The translations under genes and the position numbers were made by a program. This document shows, in pieces, positions 30,007 through 40,600 of a stretch of DNA of 64,000 nt (its first letter is position 1; every line of letters begins with the position of its first letter). The notes beneath the pieces were generated by a model, which saw nothing but the letters and a program-made list of their open reading frames with translations, was not told where the DNA came from and did not search any database. Source of the stretch: Glandiceps talaboti (Eukaryota; Hemichordata; Enteropneusta; Spengelidae); NCBI RefSeq assembly GCF_964340395.1, contig NC_135567.1, positions 9,821,984 to 9,885,983 on the forward strand, written 5' to 3'.

Positions 30007-31614
30007 GTACACCGGCGTGGGCGTTACTTGTCAAACGACAGTGATTAATCGGGCGATCAGCCAATCAGGTGTCCGCAAACTTCCCGCTTCAAAATCCAGG
30101 GAGCTGAGAATATGAGAAATACCATCCGGGTAATGAAAAGTCCATACCCGGAGTATATTAGACAGACATGCTAATGAAAAGTCAACATCCGGAGTATATT
30201 AGACAGACATTGACTCCAACAGGAAGATGTTTGTATCGAAGTATCGAGTTTGTTATCAACCAGAAAGAGCTGTCAAAATGAATGATTGATGATGGCGAAA
30301 GCCCAACCAAATAAACGTCAATAGCTTGGTTAGTGTGTGTACGTGTGAACCTTTCAGTAGCTAAGCATGTCTTGTCGAAAGCGACGTTTCGCTCAGTTTA
30401 CATTTAAGAACATGGAGAGTACAGAGAGTATCCAACTTCATTGATGTATGTCTTCTAACTCCAATGTAAAAATATCCTCTGAGAAAATGCACAGTACAGC
30501 AGACACTATATTTGAGAACCTGTAGTGTGAAGTGAGTGTCTAATTTTGTTAGGGGGTGTATGTGTATTAGCTAGAGTGTATAAATAGCCCGGAAGATATG
30601 CAGACATGCACGATGGCGCAGACACTGTTATTATTATTATTGTTGTTGCGGTGGTATGATAGCAGTGTATGAGTTATCTCCGGAGTATATTGGAATTCGA
30701 ACTCAATACACAACAAAGGAAATTAGCCGGTGTACAAAACAGATACAATCCGGCCAATATGCGCCTCGCTACCGCTCGACGCATATTGGTCGGATTGTAT
30801 CTGTTACTTAACAACAATTTATGTAACAGATACAATCCGACCAATATGCGTCGAGCGGTAGCGAGGCGCATATTGGTCGGATTGTATCTGTTTTGTACAC
30901 CGGCTAATTTCCTTTGTTGTGTATTGAGTTCGAATTCCAATATACTCCGGAGATAACTCATACACTGCTATCATACCACCGCAACAACAATAATAATAAT
31001 AACAGTGTCTGCGCCATCGTGCATGTCTGCATATCTTCCGGGCTATTTATACACTCTAGCTAATACACACACACCAACAAAATTAGACACTCACTTCACA
31101 CTACAAGTTCTCAAATACAGTGTCTGCTGTACTGTACATTTTCTCAGAGGATATTTTTTACATTGGAGTTAGAAGACATACATCAATGAAGTTGGATACT
31201 CTCTGTACGCTCCATGTTCTTAAATGTAAACTGAGCGAAACGTCGCTTTCGACAAGACATGCTTAGCTACTGAAAGGTTCACACACACTAACCAAGCTAT
31301 TGACGTTTATTTGGTTGGGCTTTCGCCATCATCAATCATTCATTTTGACAGTTCTTTCTGGTTGATAACAAACTCGATACTTCGATACAAACATCTTCCT
31401 GTTGGAGTCAATGTCTGTCTAATATACTCCGGATGTTGACTTTTCATTAGCATGTCTGTCTAATATACTCCGGGTATGGACTTTTCATTACCCGGATGGT
31501 ATTTCTCATATTCTCAGCTCCCTGGATTTTGAAGCGGGAAGTTTGCGGACACCTGATTGGCTGATCGCCCGATTAATCACTGTCGTTTGACAAGTAACGC
31601 CCACGCCGGTGTAC
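30007..31614. mobile_element. Two inverted about 800-bp arms around 15 bp of host sequence
   Basis: The left arm (30007-30807) and right arm (30823-31614) are near-perfect reverse complements. The 15-bp spacer TTAACAACAATTTAT is found, uninterrupted by arms, at the matching place in the other duplication copy (near 50290-50310). Each arm has GTACACCGGC at its outer end and GCCGGTGTAC further in, then an inner perfect inverted repeat of 26 bp per arm starting AACAGATACAATCCG (about 30738-30805 in the left arm). Each arm also has a 43-bp tandem duplication containing GGAGTATATTAGACAGACAT. No protein is recognised. The matching 95-residue frames on both strands are a by-product of the symmetry. 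Confidence 0.85.
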
Positions 31615-32409
31615 AAAGTTAGTTACCTAATCTATTCATTAACAATATGTAGCAAAATGTCAATTATGAAGTCACAACGTATTAGCTACTGTAACACCAG
31701 CTATGCAGTCAATGATAAAAAGAGAGTACCTACCACATATTACGGTTGCCATGTAAACCAGGGGCTAGACTATGCCCATAGGAATGAGAGAGGGTTCAAT
31801 TATAATGATGTTGTACATACACTGTACTTTCAAGATAACTTTGATTAGGGTTGTAAGTCATAATAGCAAGCCACTGAATTGGAATAGTGGTGTCCTACTC
31901 TCTCGGTTACCCAAACTCTCCGCCCCAGTGGAGAATTGAAGAGAGCCATTAGCGATGAGGCTGGGTAAGCAAGACGAGGGGATTCCCCACACCAGTATGC
32001 AAATTATTCAACAGGGTGACCACATACCAGGACGCCATTCTCCACCCTAGGAAAGTTATAGTCGAAACTTTACCTCCAGCTCCACCCAGCAGAAAAATCC
32101 ACCAACGTCTCCAAGATTCAACTATTTCAGAGGGTGTGTAGAGGGACAATAATGCCAAGGCCAACAGTAAGAAATCATTCCAAAATCTATTTTGATATTG
32201 CACAACTTTTCAACAAATTTAAAATTGCGCACCTTGATTGTTGCATATGATCAGCCTAATTGTTGTCAACATACATAACATCGAACTGCGCATGACAAAT
32301 ATGTGTAGGGTCTGCAAAGTCGAGTCAAAGTTATTTGGCGCGGTACATAGTGTAGCGGTAATTTAACGTTTCAACATTTCACCTCAATATAATATTAGCC
32401 TTGAGCAAC

Positions 32410-32453
32410 GATACTGACATGGAGGTAGTCTTTTGTACCTCCATGGCACTAGT
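32410..32453. other. Conserved repeat-family hairpin, copy 1
   Basis: ATGGAGGTA and TACCTCCAT are arms around a short T-rich loop, followed by GCACTAGT and TTCGATTC. Same hairpin as at 42823, 45643, 51526 and 56855. Confidence 0.65.
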
Positions 32454-33876
32454 ATTCGATTCAAGGCATGTACAATATTTATTTTACCCTATGATGGCGG
32501 GGGGGGGGGGGGGTTACTCATATTTACGTCCATGGACATGTACAACTACGCTAGCATGTATAAGTTGACAAAACATGTCTATCAACTGATCAAATGATCC
32601 ACAAAGGTTATAATAACGTACACACAGTTCAAAATGTTTAGCATTGCGTTTTCGATCTGTCTTGGTCGGTATTTATATACTTATATTAAATATCTATATT
32701 TATAGCTAAGCCCTTAATAAAAACATGAAAGTACCAACCGCGTATCGCGAGATATCTAAATACACCTGGCAACGGCTGTTATGCATGAATCCGTGCTTAA
32801 ACTTTCGCCGTGTCCAAATGTAAATCGTCATAGTTTTATTCATTGCTCATTCAATAGCGTCACTAGACAATTTGGAGTTAAGACCAGCAGACTTGGTGTA
32901 GCTTATTTGGTGTAAACAAGTCGTGTCAGTGATATGTTTGCACTGAAATAGAAAACACATACTTGACATGGATAGATCTTTTGTGGGTTTATAACACAAG
33001 TCCTCTTATGTGATCATAAATGTCAGACTAAAAGCCAGGTTGTACATTTTACGAGCTAAATTATAGCCATATACTTGTTACTATGGTGGTTGTTTCAGTA
33101 AAAAAACTAAAGTTTCTCAAAAAACAATGCTTCTCAGAACAGCCATTTTGGCTATAGACTTAGGAAAGATGTGGTTATCTTATAGCTGTGTGTTTTTTAG
33201 CGTGGGGTGGGGAAGGGGCTGGGAAGTGGGCGTTACCTCGGCCTATTCGTATCAGGTTGTAATACAAATGATAAACACTGTATAATTTATAGTCTTGTTT
33301 TTAGTCATGGTAGGTAATGGTAATAAGCAACCAAATATAAATGAAGTAACCTAGGTGAGATTAACGGTGGTTTGATCCAAAAGAGAAAAATTATGCACTC
33401 AACACCTAGTGTTAATCGGTCGGTACAAAGCACACGTACAGGCCAGGTCAAGTACAGGCCAGGTATAGGCCAGACCAAGCCAGGTACTCACTTAATATTT
33501 TTTTGGGATTCAAATTCAGATCCAAAGATTTAAATTATCATTATATTTGGAGCAGATTTTCGAATAGTTGTCAGGTTATTTTTTCTCAACGATTCGCCAT
33601 TAGTTATCTCTCCATGCTACTAGTATCTTCTGTTCTTGAAATCACTCATGATGTGTTGTTATGAATGGCACGCCATTTGTTATGATATACCCATGTATTG
33701 CTATGGAGAAATCACCAGCTCTACCCGTGCAGTAATTTTCCGTATCACGGACCATATCACTTTCCTAAATAAGGTCACTTGTGGGAATTTTGACGGCTAT
33801 GCTCCATGCAATGCTCGTTGCTATGCTCGTTGCTATGCCTGTTGCTAAACGTTTTGGCATCCTGTACGTGTACCAG

Positions 33877-34084
33877 GTGTTTGCTATCAATAGCTGAGGC
33901 TGACGATACACAAAAGTGGCTCCAGGAAATTCCTCCTATAATCTCAAACAATATTCTATTTGGTGATTGTGGTGAAATTACATCAAATATCTGTAAGGAA
34001 GCTTTAGATTTAATCAACGATGTAGAACATAGTGAAGTCGACGATAGACGGTCCGCCCCACTCCATGATTCTGAACAGCTATAA
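33877..34084 (+). CDS. Candidate terminal exon resembling the end of a PH domain (copy A1)
   Basis: After TACCAG, a frame reads CLLSIAEADDTQKWLQEIPP, then NILFGDCGEITSN, then KEALDLINDVE, and stops at TAA. A strand followed by (A/E)-x-x-x-x-KWLQEI is how PH domains end, but only this last part is seen. Compared with the copy at 52991-53222, five of seven differences in the core of about 50 codons are at third positions, as expected if the protein sequence was constrained. The acceptor is plausible. No upstream exon was identified. It may be a gene fragment. Confidence 0.35.
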
Positions 34085-34204
34085 GCTAACTGTATCAAAT
34101 GCCTGGAACAAGAAAAAGTGTACGTTTGTTTGCCTGTATTAGGCCAACATAATCCCTTGCAGTACATGTACAATTTAGGCCATTTTGAAGAAATCGTTAC
34201 ATAA

Positions 34205-34556
34205 TAATGTTGGGTTCTTATATAGCGCTTTCCCACTCCGTGCTCAAAGTGCTATACAATTTTTACCCCTGGCTCGGATCAGAACAGCACAACGGCCCTT
34301 TAGTCTTCCTCAATTCCCCGGGGAGCATACAATCCATAGCAGCCATTTAAGCGCATAGGATTAAAGCCTTCACATTGCAACCTACATCCTACCAGGTCCC
34401 CAATTATACAGCTGGGTTGACTGAGGCACAGTCGTGGTTCAAATCTTCCCCAAGGACTTTAGCCACTCAGAAACAAACAGCAGGCAGCGACGGGGCTCGA
34501 ACGTGCAACCTGTAGATTCCAAGCCGGTCACGCGAACCATTCACCCATCGTGACTC
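34205..34556 (-). mobile_element. tRNA-derived SINE, minus strand, near full length
   Basis: Read on the minus strand, it begins GGAGTCACGATGGGTGAATGG (A-box-like TGGGTGAATGG), followed about 35 nt later by GTTGCACGTTCGAGCCC (B-box-like GTTCGA). Then come a body of about 290 bp and a 3' end with AAAGCGCTATATAAGAACCC. The spacing of the two boxes is that of a tRNA. It ends in an AATAAT-like tail. Other copies are at 9173-9454 (truncated) and 53323-53670. Confidence 0.8.
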
Positions 34557-35144
34557 CACACGTCCATGATTATGCCTACCAGTACCAGACTAGCTAGTAC
34601 TGTTGTGTTTAAAATCTACCTAAGTATAGTCTTCTTGTACACGTAATTCAATAGCTCGACTGTCGACTTCGATTCTTAGATACTAAGCTGAGTGACAGCC
34701 TTTATTTAGTCTAGTATTTTTCATTTAGTGTATTAACAAACACTTAAAGTCTTAATTATTTTGGTTGTACATAGTATCACTATGAGTTACACAAATTGAT
34801 TCTTTTAAACATTTAACGTCTTTCAATATTAAACATGTTCATTTAAAATCAAATCTCAGCCTAGAATGTGATTACACAACAATGAAAGCAGAGTTCGCAG
34901 ACAAGTCCTCACACCCAGGATACCACGTACAGACGAATTTGAAATTCGAAGAGAATCGTTTATCCACAATCTAATCTATTCGAATAGCTCGGAGTCAGGT
35001 CAACATGACCGACAAACGTAATTACAATATTTAGGGGAGATCAATAACTTGACCTTACGTGCTTAAAAGTAACATAGTGCCTAATAAGGTACAGGAATCA
35101 AAAGAGTCAGTAATTTTTCTGTATTTTCCAACGTTGTACATGTA

Positions 35145-35275
35145 GTGGCCTTATTGCAGGTTGTCCATGCTTATTTCCGTTTCGTCTTGATATGGGATGG
35201 GACCGTCTCAACCAATCTTGTGTACATGAACATGACACCAGAAACGAGAGCGTTCCACCAGGAGAAGGCAGTAGA
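35145..35275 (+). CDS. Candidate exon, unknown product (copy A1)
   Basis: Frame VALLQVVHAYFRFVLIWDGT, then VSTNLVYMNMTPETRAFHQE, then KAVEC. TTATTGCAG at 35151-35159 is a good acceptor, which would start the exon at 35160 (VVHAYF). A GTAGAG donor or a later GTGTGTG tract may end it. Against the copy at 54263-54395, six of eight differences are at third codon positions. I recognise no domain. It lies 1.1 kb after the PH-like segment on the same strand, but the two cannot be joined with confidence. Confidence 0.3.
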
Positions 35276-35764
35276 GTGTGGTGTGTGAGTGTGTGTGTGT
35301 GTGTGTGTGTGGGGGGGGGGGGTGGGGGCAATTTCTCTTACTTGACTATATGCCACCCTTTGAAGTGTATTTCTAGACACCTGTTCTAAAAATGTGTTCT
35401 GGTGTGTTTGTTTTCTTCTTCGAGATGAAGAGTCTGAAATAGGGTCTACTGTACATTACTTTTCGATTTTGCTTGGTCTGAAAGGTGGTCCACCGTCATT
35501 TACCAATCATGATTAAGCTATTTATTGCACTGGGCAAAACGTTGAAATACACAAATCTACGCAAATTAACTTTATTTGCAGATGAACTTCGTGTACTGAA
35601 GTATACAAAACGTATACTATGTACGAAATCTACTGAAACTATAGTTCCATAGACTAAACGTTTTGTTATGCACACTGTAGATTTTAGGTATTCGTTACGT
35701 TCACGTATACGTACGCCCTGCCGTTGTTGAATGTCTCTCTTTGTTATCTTATCACTTAATCTAG

Positions 35765-36488
35765 TGTTACGACGCTGAATTTAGGCTACGGCGATATATT
35801 TTCAATGGTAAGCTCAAACTCGCTCAGTCTGCCGTCTCAGATGTACCAGTTCTCAGGACACGTATTCTGTAAAAGACTCACAAAGGACTCAAATATAACT
35901 TTTGGATCGAATGACTTATACGATGATTTGCAGCAATATTAGTGATTCAATCAAACTCCTCAATTTAGATGCAGCCGGAATCAAAGTTCCTTGGGATGCC
36001 TTTGTCTCCGTGAAGTTCTGCTCACCGAGCACCTTCAAATTCGTGTTCATCGGTTGAGGCCCCAATATGGTCTAACTAAAAATACTCGACACAAAAAATC
36101 CATTATGCTCAACCGTATAAGTCATCAACATTTTATTTAAAGTAACGTTCATTCCGTAATACAAATATGGTTAACAAATAAGTTGTTTACAGTAAAATTC
36201 ACTCTCTTATCCTTATTTAGTAAGTATTTATCAATACAATTAATTCAATTCAGAAATAGACAGTTAAATGAACTTTCTAGAATAGTCTTAGTTAAACAGC
36301 TGTTGAAATCAATTGGGGAACAATTTATCACTTGTTGTGACACCTACGGCCTCTACTTATTAAAATAGAATAACATTACTTGACCCACGGCTCTGTCTCA
36401 TTAATCAATGTGACCTTATATGTGTCTTCTTGTCATTGCAAGACAATGTTTACTTGACATAATTATTCACGATGCGTGACTCGTAAAA
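35765..36488. mobile_element. Solo LTR (Ty3/Gypsy-like) with CTAG target duplication
   Basis: Starts TGTTACGACG and ends ACTCGTAAAA, so the outer ends are nearly inverted (TGTTACGA against TCGTAAAA, one base from TCGTAACA). CTAG flanks both sides (35761-35764 and 36489-36492). The other duplication copy has a single CTAG with no insert (54918-54921), a clean empty site. Its length of 724 bp with no coding content fits a solo LTR left by LTR-LTR recombination. No PBS or internal region is present. Confidence 0.7.
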
Positions 36489-36504
36489 CTAGGAGCTAGC
36501 AATT

Positions 36505-36556
36505 CGGGCTTTCCTCCGAAGTGAGTCGATTATCATATCGTATCGGAAGAAAGCCC
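36505..36556. other. Stem-loop, imperfect copy of 54934-54986
   Basis: GGGCTTTCCTCCGA pairs with TCGGAAGAAAGCCC around a loop of about 24 nt. It is one base off the perfect stem in the other duplication copy. Confidence 0.7.
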
Positions 36557-36605
36557 AGCCTTGGAAGTGTTCCGATCTGTCGTACCTGCCTATATCGCCA
36601 ATGTT

Positions 36606-37510
36606 GTGGACGAATTGACTACTAACACCTAAAAATCAAATCACAGATAGTCTATGATCAAATGTACACACTGAGATGGCGTTCAACTTGCTTCAACTCA
36701 AGTTGCGCAACAAAACTTACTCAAAATATCCCTTTGCATCTAATATTTTAGTGTTCTGTTACTTGGCAATTTGGTTTTCGTTATAATTCACACAAAATAT
36801 CATTTTCTTTTGACAACTGTGTAATTGTCTTTAAATGTCAGACGTTTGTAAAGTATTAACACACCGAGAGGGGTTAAAATATGCCGAGTTAAAATAAGCT
36901 TTGATTTGCATATACCTTGTATAAACAGTACAGTAAACATATATCAAAGGCCAGCTGTCAGCTCATTAGGACTGTCATCAATCGGTCGCGATACACTATA
37001 CATGTGTGTACATTTATTCATCATAATGTTATATCTTAACATGCGTCTTATGCATTTTAGAAAACCTGAGTTACCTGAGTAAGACACCATCGCCGAAAAG
37101 ACGAAAAAGTCAGCCTGCGACTTTTCACCAGCGTCTCGTCTTGGTTAATGGATGTGATGGTGAACAAAGGTCTTTCTGTAAATTCATCTTTGAACTAATT
37201 AAATGAAAACTGAACATTGGAGTAAAACGTTCAATCACCTATCCCACCGCCGTGCATGTTTTGCTTCCATCCTAGATAGATACATAACTTGCGGTTAGGC
37301 TTTCCGCAGGAAAACAGATGCAATGTTGTAGTTTTAAGTGCAGTATATTTAAAGTAAATATAAATTACGACTGTTAATTCTCAATTAAGTTTAAGGCTAC
37401 TCTCTTATATATTGGGTCGCCAGGCCGGCCAGGGAGCACTGCGATGTGTCATGGAACTTGTACATTTTCAAAGAACAGCGCGAATATGACAGGGCAACCG
37501 ATCTGCTGTA
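36606..37510. other. Unique sequence between duplication A1 and the LINE; nothing recognised
   Basis: No open frame, repeat match or hairpin worth calling was seen. The sequence is AT-rich with some Cp/G-containing patches near 37070-37150. Confidence 0.4.
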
Positions 37511-37538
37511 AGTATATGTATGTATGTCTGTGTGTATG

Positions 37539-37572
<34 letters not shown>

Positions 37573-37600
37573 TGTATGTATTTATTTATTTATTTATTTA
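37511..37600. repeat. (GTAT)n then (TTTA)n at the 3' end of the LINE
   Basis: On the minus strand this reads as the tail TAAATAAATAAA followed by ATAC repeats. The TAAA part is most likely the LINE's own 3' repeat. Confidence 0.85.
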
Positions 37601-40600
37601 TTACACCTTTGCAACGGTACATAAAAGTTATTAAATAAGATAAAATATACAGACACAGAACAAATACCCATGACAGTACAATTAAATAAGATAAAATATA
37701 CAGACACAGAACAAATACCCATGACAATACAATCAAACAAAACAACAAGAAACAAAAAATGGCACTCCCCTGTCAAATCGCATGCTTACTTTATATGCCA
37801 ATAACTCTTAGTGACTCAAGCTGGAATTTCGTTTGTCCCATAACGAACTTATGAATGTTTTTGTCAACTTTGTGACCCTTTCCCCAAGGTCATGGTTGAC
37901 CTCCCATAAAGCCCTACTAAAAAGAATATTGAATTTATAGTTCAGACCCCCAGAGTGAAATTTACTGCATACATTATCAACACCAAAGTTTACAAATGTT
38001 TCATTTAAATGCAAGAAAAATGTATTTCTTATGTCGAGAAAAACTGGACACATAAAAAGAAAGTGATAAATATCTTCTTTCCCTCTCGAGCAGAGTTTAC
38101 AATCTCCAGACCCTTTATAATTTGTCCAATTTACTTTATTCCCTTCTACATCAATGGAGTTAGATCTGACTTTAAAGTAAAGTGAGGTGCCATGGTGATC
38201 CACCACATCATTTACATAATTTTCTCTTCTGTTATCATTTTTCACCCAAGAATAGTGTTTTAAGGACTTCAAATTGTTTATATTACGTTTAAATGATACC
38301 ATCTCATTGAGGTTACTAATGGATTTATAACTATTTATCCAATTTGTATTTGTTGGTTGTGTGGATCCATATATATGGTCTAGCCCGTTCTCCGTAAGGA
38401 TATTATGTACATAGTTCGGCCAGTTCCATACTAGCTTTGCATTCCTATCATAAGACTTGTTGAGTTCAGTGAAAATCAACTTGGTCCATCTATCATCATT
38501 CATTTTCTGTAACCTATCAAGATATTTAATCCTTGAATTGTTGAGTATACTCTGTATGTCTGACCAACCTAAATCACCTAATACTGCATGACATGCAACA
38601 TTCCTATTTACCCTAAAAAGAAATTTCCCAAATTGGTATTGGAGACTTTTCAACTTTTTTGTATCTACAGCACTTTGTAGAAACCATATACTACTTCCAT
38701 AACTAATTGATGGTAAAACAATATTCATCCAGAGTACATCCCCATACTCAAAGCGGTTGAAACTATTATGATGGTTGATAAGAGATTTACAGTATGCAAT
38801 TAACTTCATTCCTTTCTGGTATATCTTTTTAAAATGTTCATGATCTTTTAATGACTTTGTGATGATTATACCTAGATAATTATACGACTTGGTTTCCTTA
38901 AGTTTTAAGTCACCTAGCTTCCATACTGTGTCCTTAGTATGTAATTTCCGACCAAAGAACATTATTTCTGATTTAGTTTGATTAAATGAAAGTCTCCATT
39001 TCACTGCAAAGTCAGCTGCTATATGTAAAAGAGTTTGTAGTTCCCTATGATTATTTGCTATTAATACAACATCATCTGCCCAAAAAATCCCTGGGATTAT
39101 TTGTGTGTCAATCTGAACCCCAACATTAGAATTCTTTAACATTTTTGCAAATTCATTTATATAGATAGAGAAAAGTAATGGGCTGAGAACACAGCCTTGT
39201 TTAACCCCTTCAGCTGTTTCAAAATAGTCTGTTTCAATATCATTCAACTTAACTTTGTTAAACAGCTTGTCATACATGTCATCAATAATTTTCCATACAT
39301 GTCCTCTAATTCCCACTTTCCAAAGAATTACTCTAAGCCCATCCCTCCATACACAATCAAAGGCTTTGGAGAAATCTAAAAAGGCCACATATGTTGATTT
39401 GTTTAATGATTTTCTCAGGGTAGCTATTCCCTTTAACATGAAAATATTATCTTCACAACGTCTATCCTTTCTGAAACCTCCTTGAATTTCTCCAAGAATA
39501 TTATTATTCTCAATAAATTCTCGTAACTTTGTTTCTATAACTTTTGTATATAATTTAGACAAACAAGAATTAAGAGTTATACCACGATAATTATTTAAAT
39601 CTCTGGGGTCCCCACTTTTAAATATTGGAATTATTATCCCTTTCCTCCATTCATCTGGGATTTTATTTTGTTCAGCGAATGTTGTGAAAAGAATGGCTAA
39701 TGATCTTATCAAATTATGACCACCATGCTTTAACAACTCATTGGGAATGTCGTCTGTCCCACAAGCTTTCCCATTTTGACGAGAACTAATTGCCTTTGTA
39801 ACATCTTCATGTGTTATTTCAATATTATCAATTACTGGAAGGCTATCATCACAATTATGAACTCTGTCAAAATCTCTAATTAAGTGTAACTCTTGTAAGA
39901 TTTGTTCATGAAAAGAGTTTCTAACATCTGTACTCTCCTCTAAGGCAACATTCATTTTTCCTAATGTATTCCAGTAGTGTCTCAAGTTACTTTTAATAAC
40001 AACTTCATTACTGCTTACATGTCTATTACCACCCAGACAATCATATATACAAACCTGCCTAGACTGTGGTTTCTGTCCCTTTAAATTTTTCCAGAATAAC
40101 TTACATGATTTCCCACCAGCTTTCGCAATTTCTACACTACGCTTAACTTGGTAATTTAAGATTTTGGAATTAACTAATTTACTTGCCCTTATTTTACGAT
40201 CAACATAGGTGGACCAAAGTTCATTTCCAGTGGATTCCTCCTTGCAGTCAGAAGGGGTCTTTGCCCATTTTCTATATTTCCTACATGCCTCTCGTCTATC
40301 ATTAATTAAATCTTCAATTTCGTTATCCCACCATCCTTTGCCCCCTTTACCAACAGACTTTTTTCCAATACCCTTCTGTGCTACATTTACCAACTTATTT
40401 TTCCACTCTTCCCATATTACATTTGGATCATTGTCTGTAAAATTAATACCCCAATTACAAAAGGAATCTGAAACTAGTTTTTCATACAATTTCCAGTCAG
40501 TGTTATTTTTAAAGTTCCATTTTTCATTTCTTACTATATCCTTCCTAGGTGGGGTGTGATCTGTATTTAAACATAACAGTAAAACATTGTGATCACTCCC

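Larger units (their letters stand above)
29690..36605. repeat. Segmental duplication, copy A1 (pair of 50108-55030)
   Basis: From about 29830 onward this matches 50108-55030 in the same orientation, at roughly 95 percent by eye. It differs by a palindromic insertion (30007-31614), a solo LTR (35765-36488) and a deletion of about 430 bp relative to 51010-51455. The first about 200 bp also match 48215-48425. Homology ends just after GCCAATGTTGTG. The block carries two exon-like segments and a SINE present in both copies. Confidence 0.8.

Noticed and set aside
30669-30961. Nearly identical 95-residue open frames on both strands
   Set aside because: They are the unavoidable product of the palindrome, since the same sequence is read from either side. 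No start context, domain or splice sites support them.
32333-32470. Possible tRNA gene (TAGTGTAGCGGT followed by TTCGATTC)
   Set aside because: The A-box and B-box-like words are about 100 nt apart, the intervening sequence is a hairpin and no cloverleaf can be drawn.
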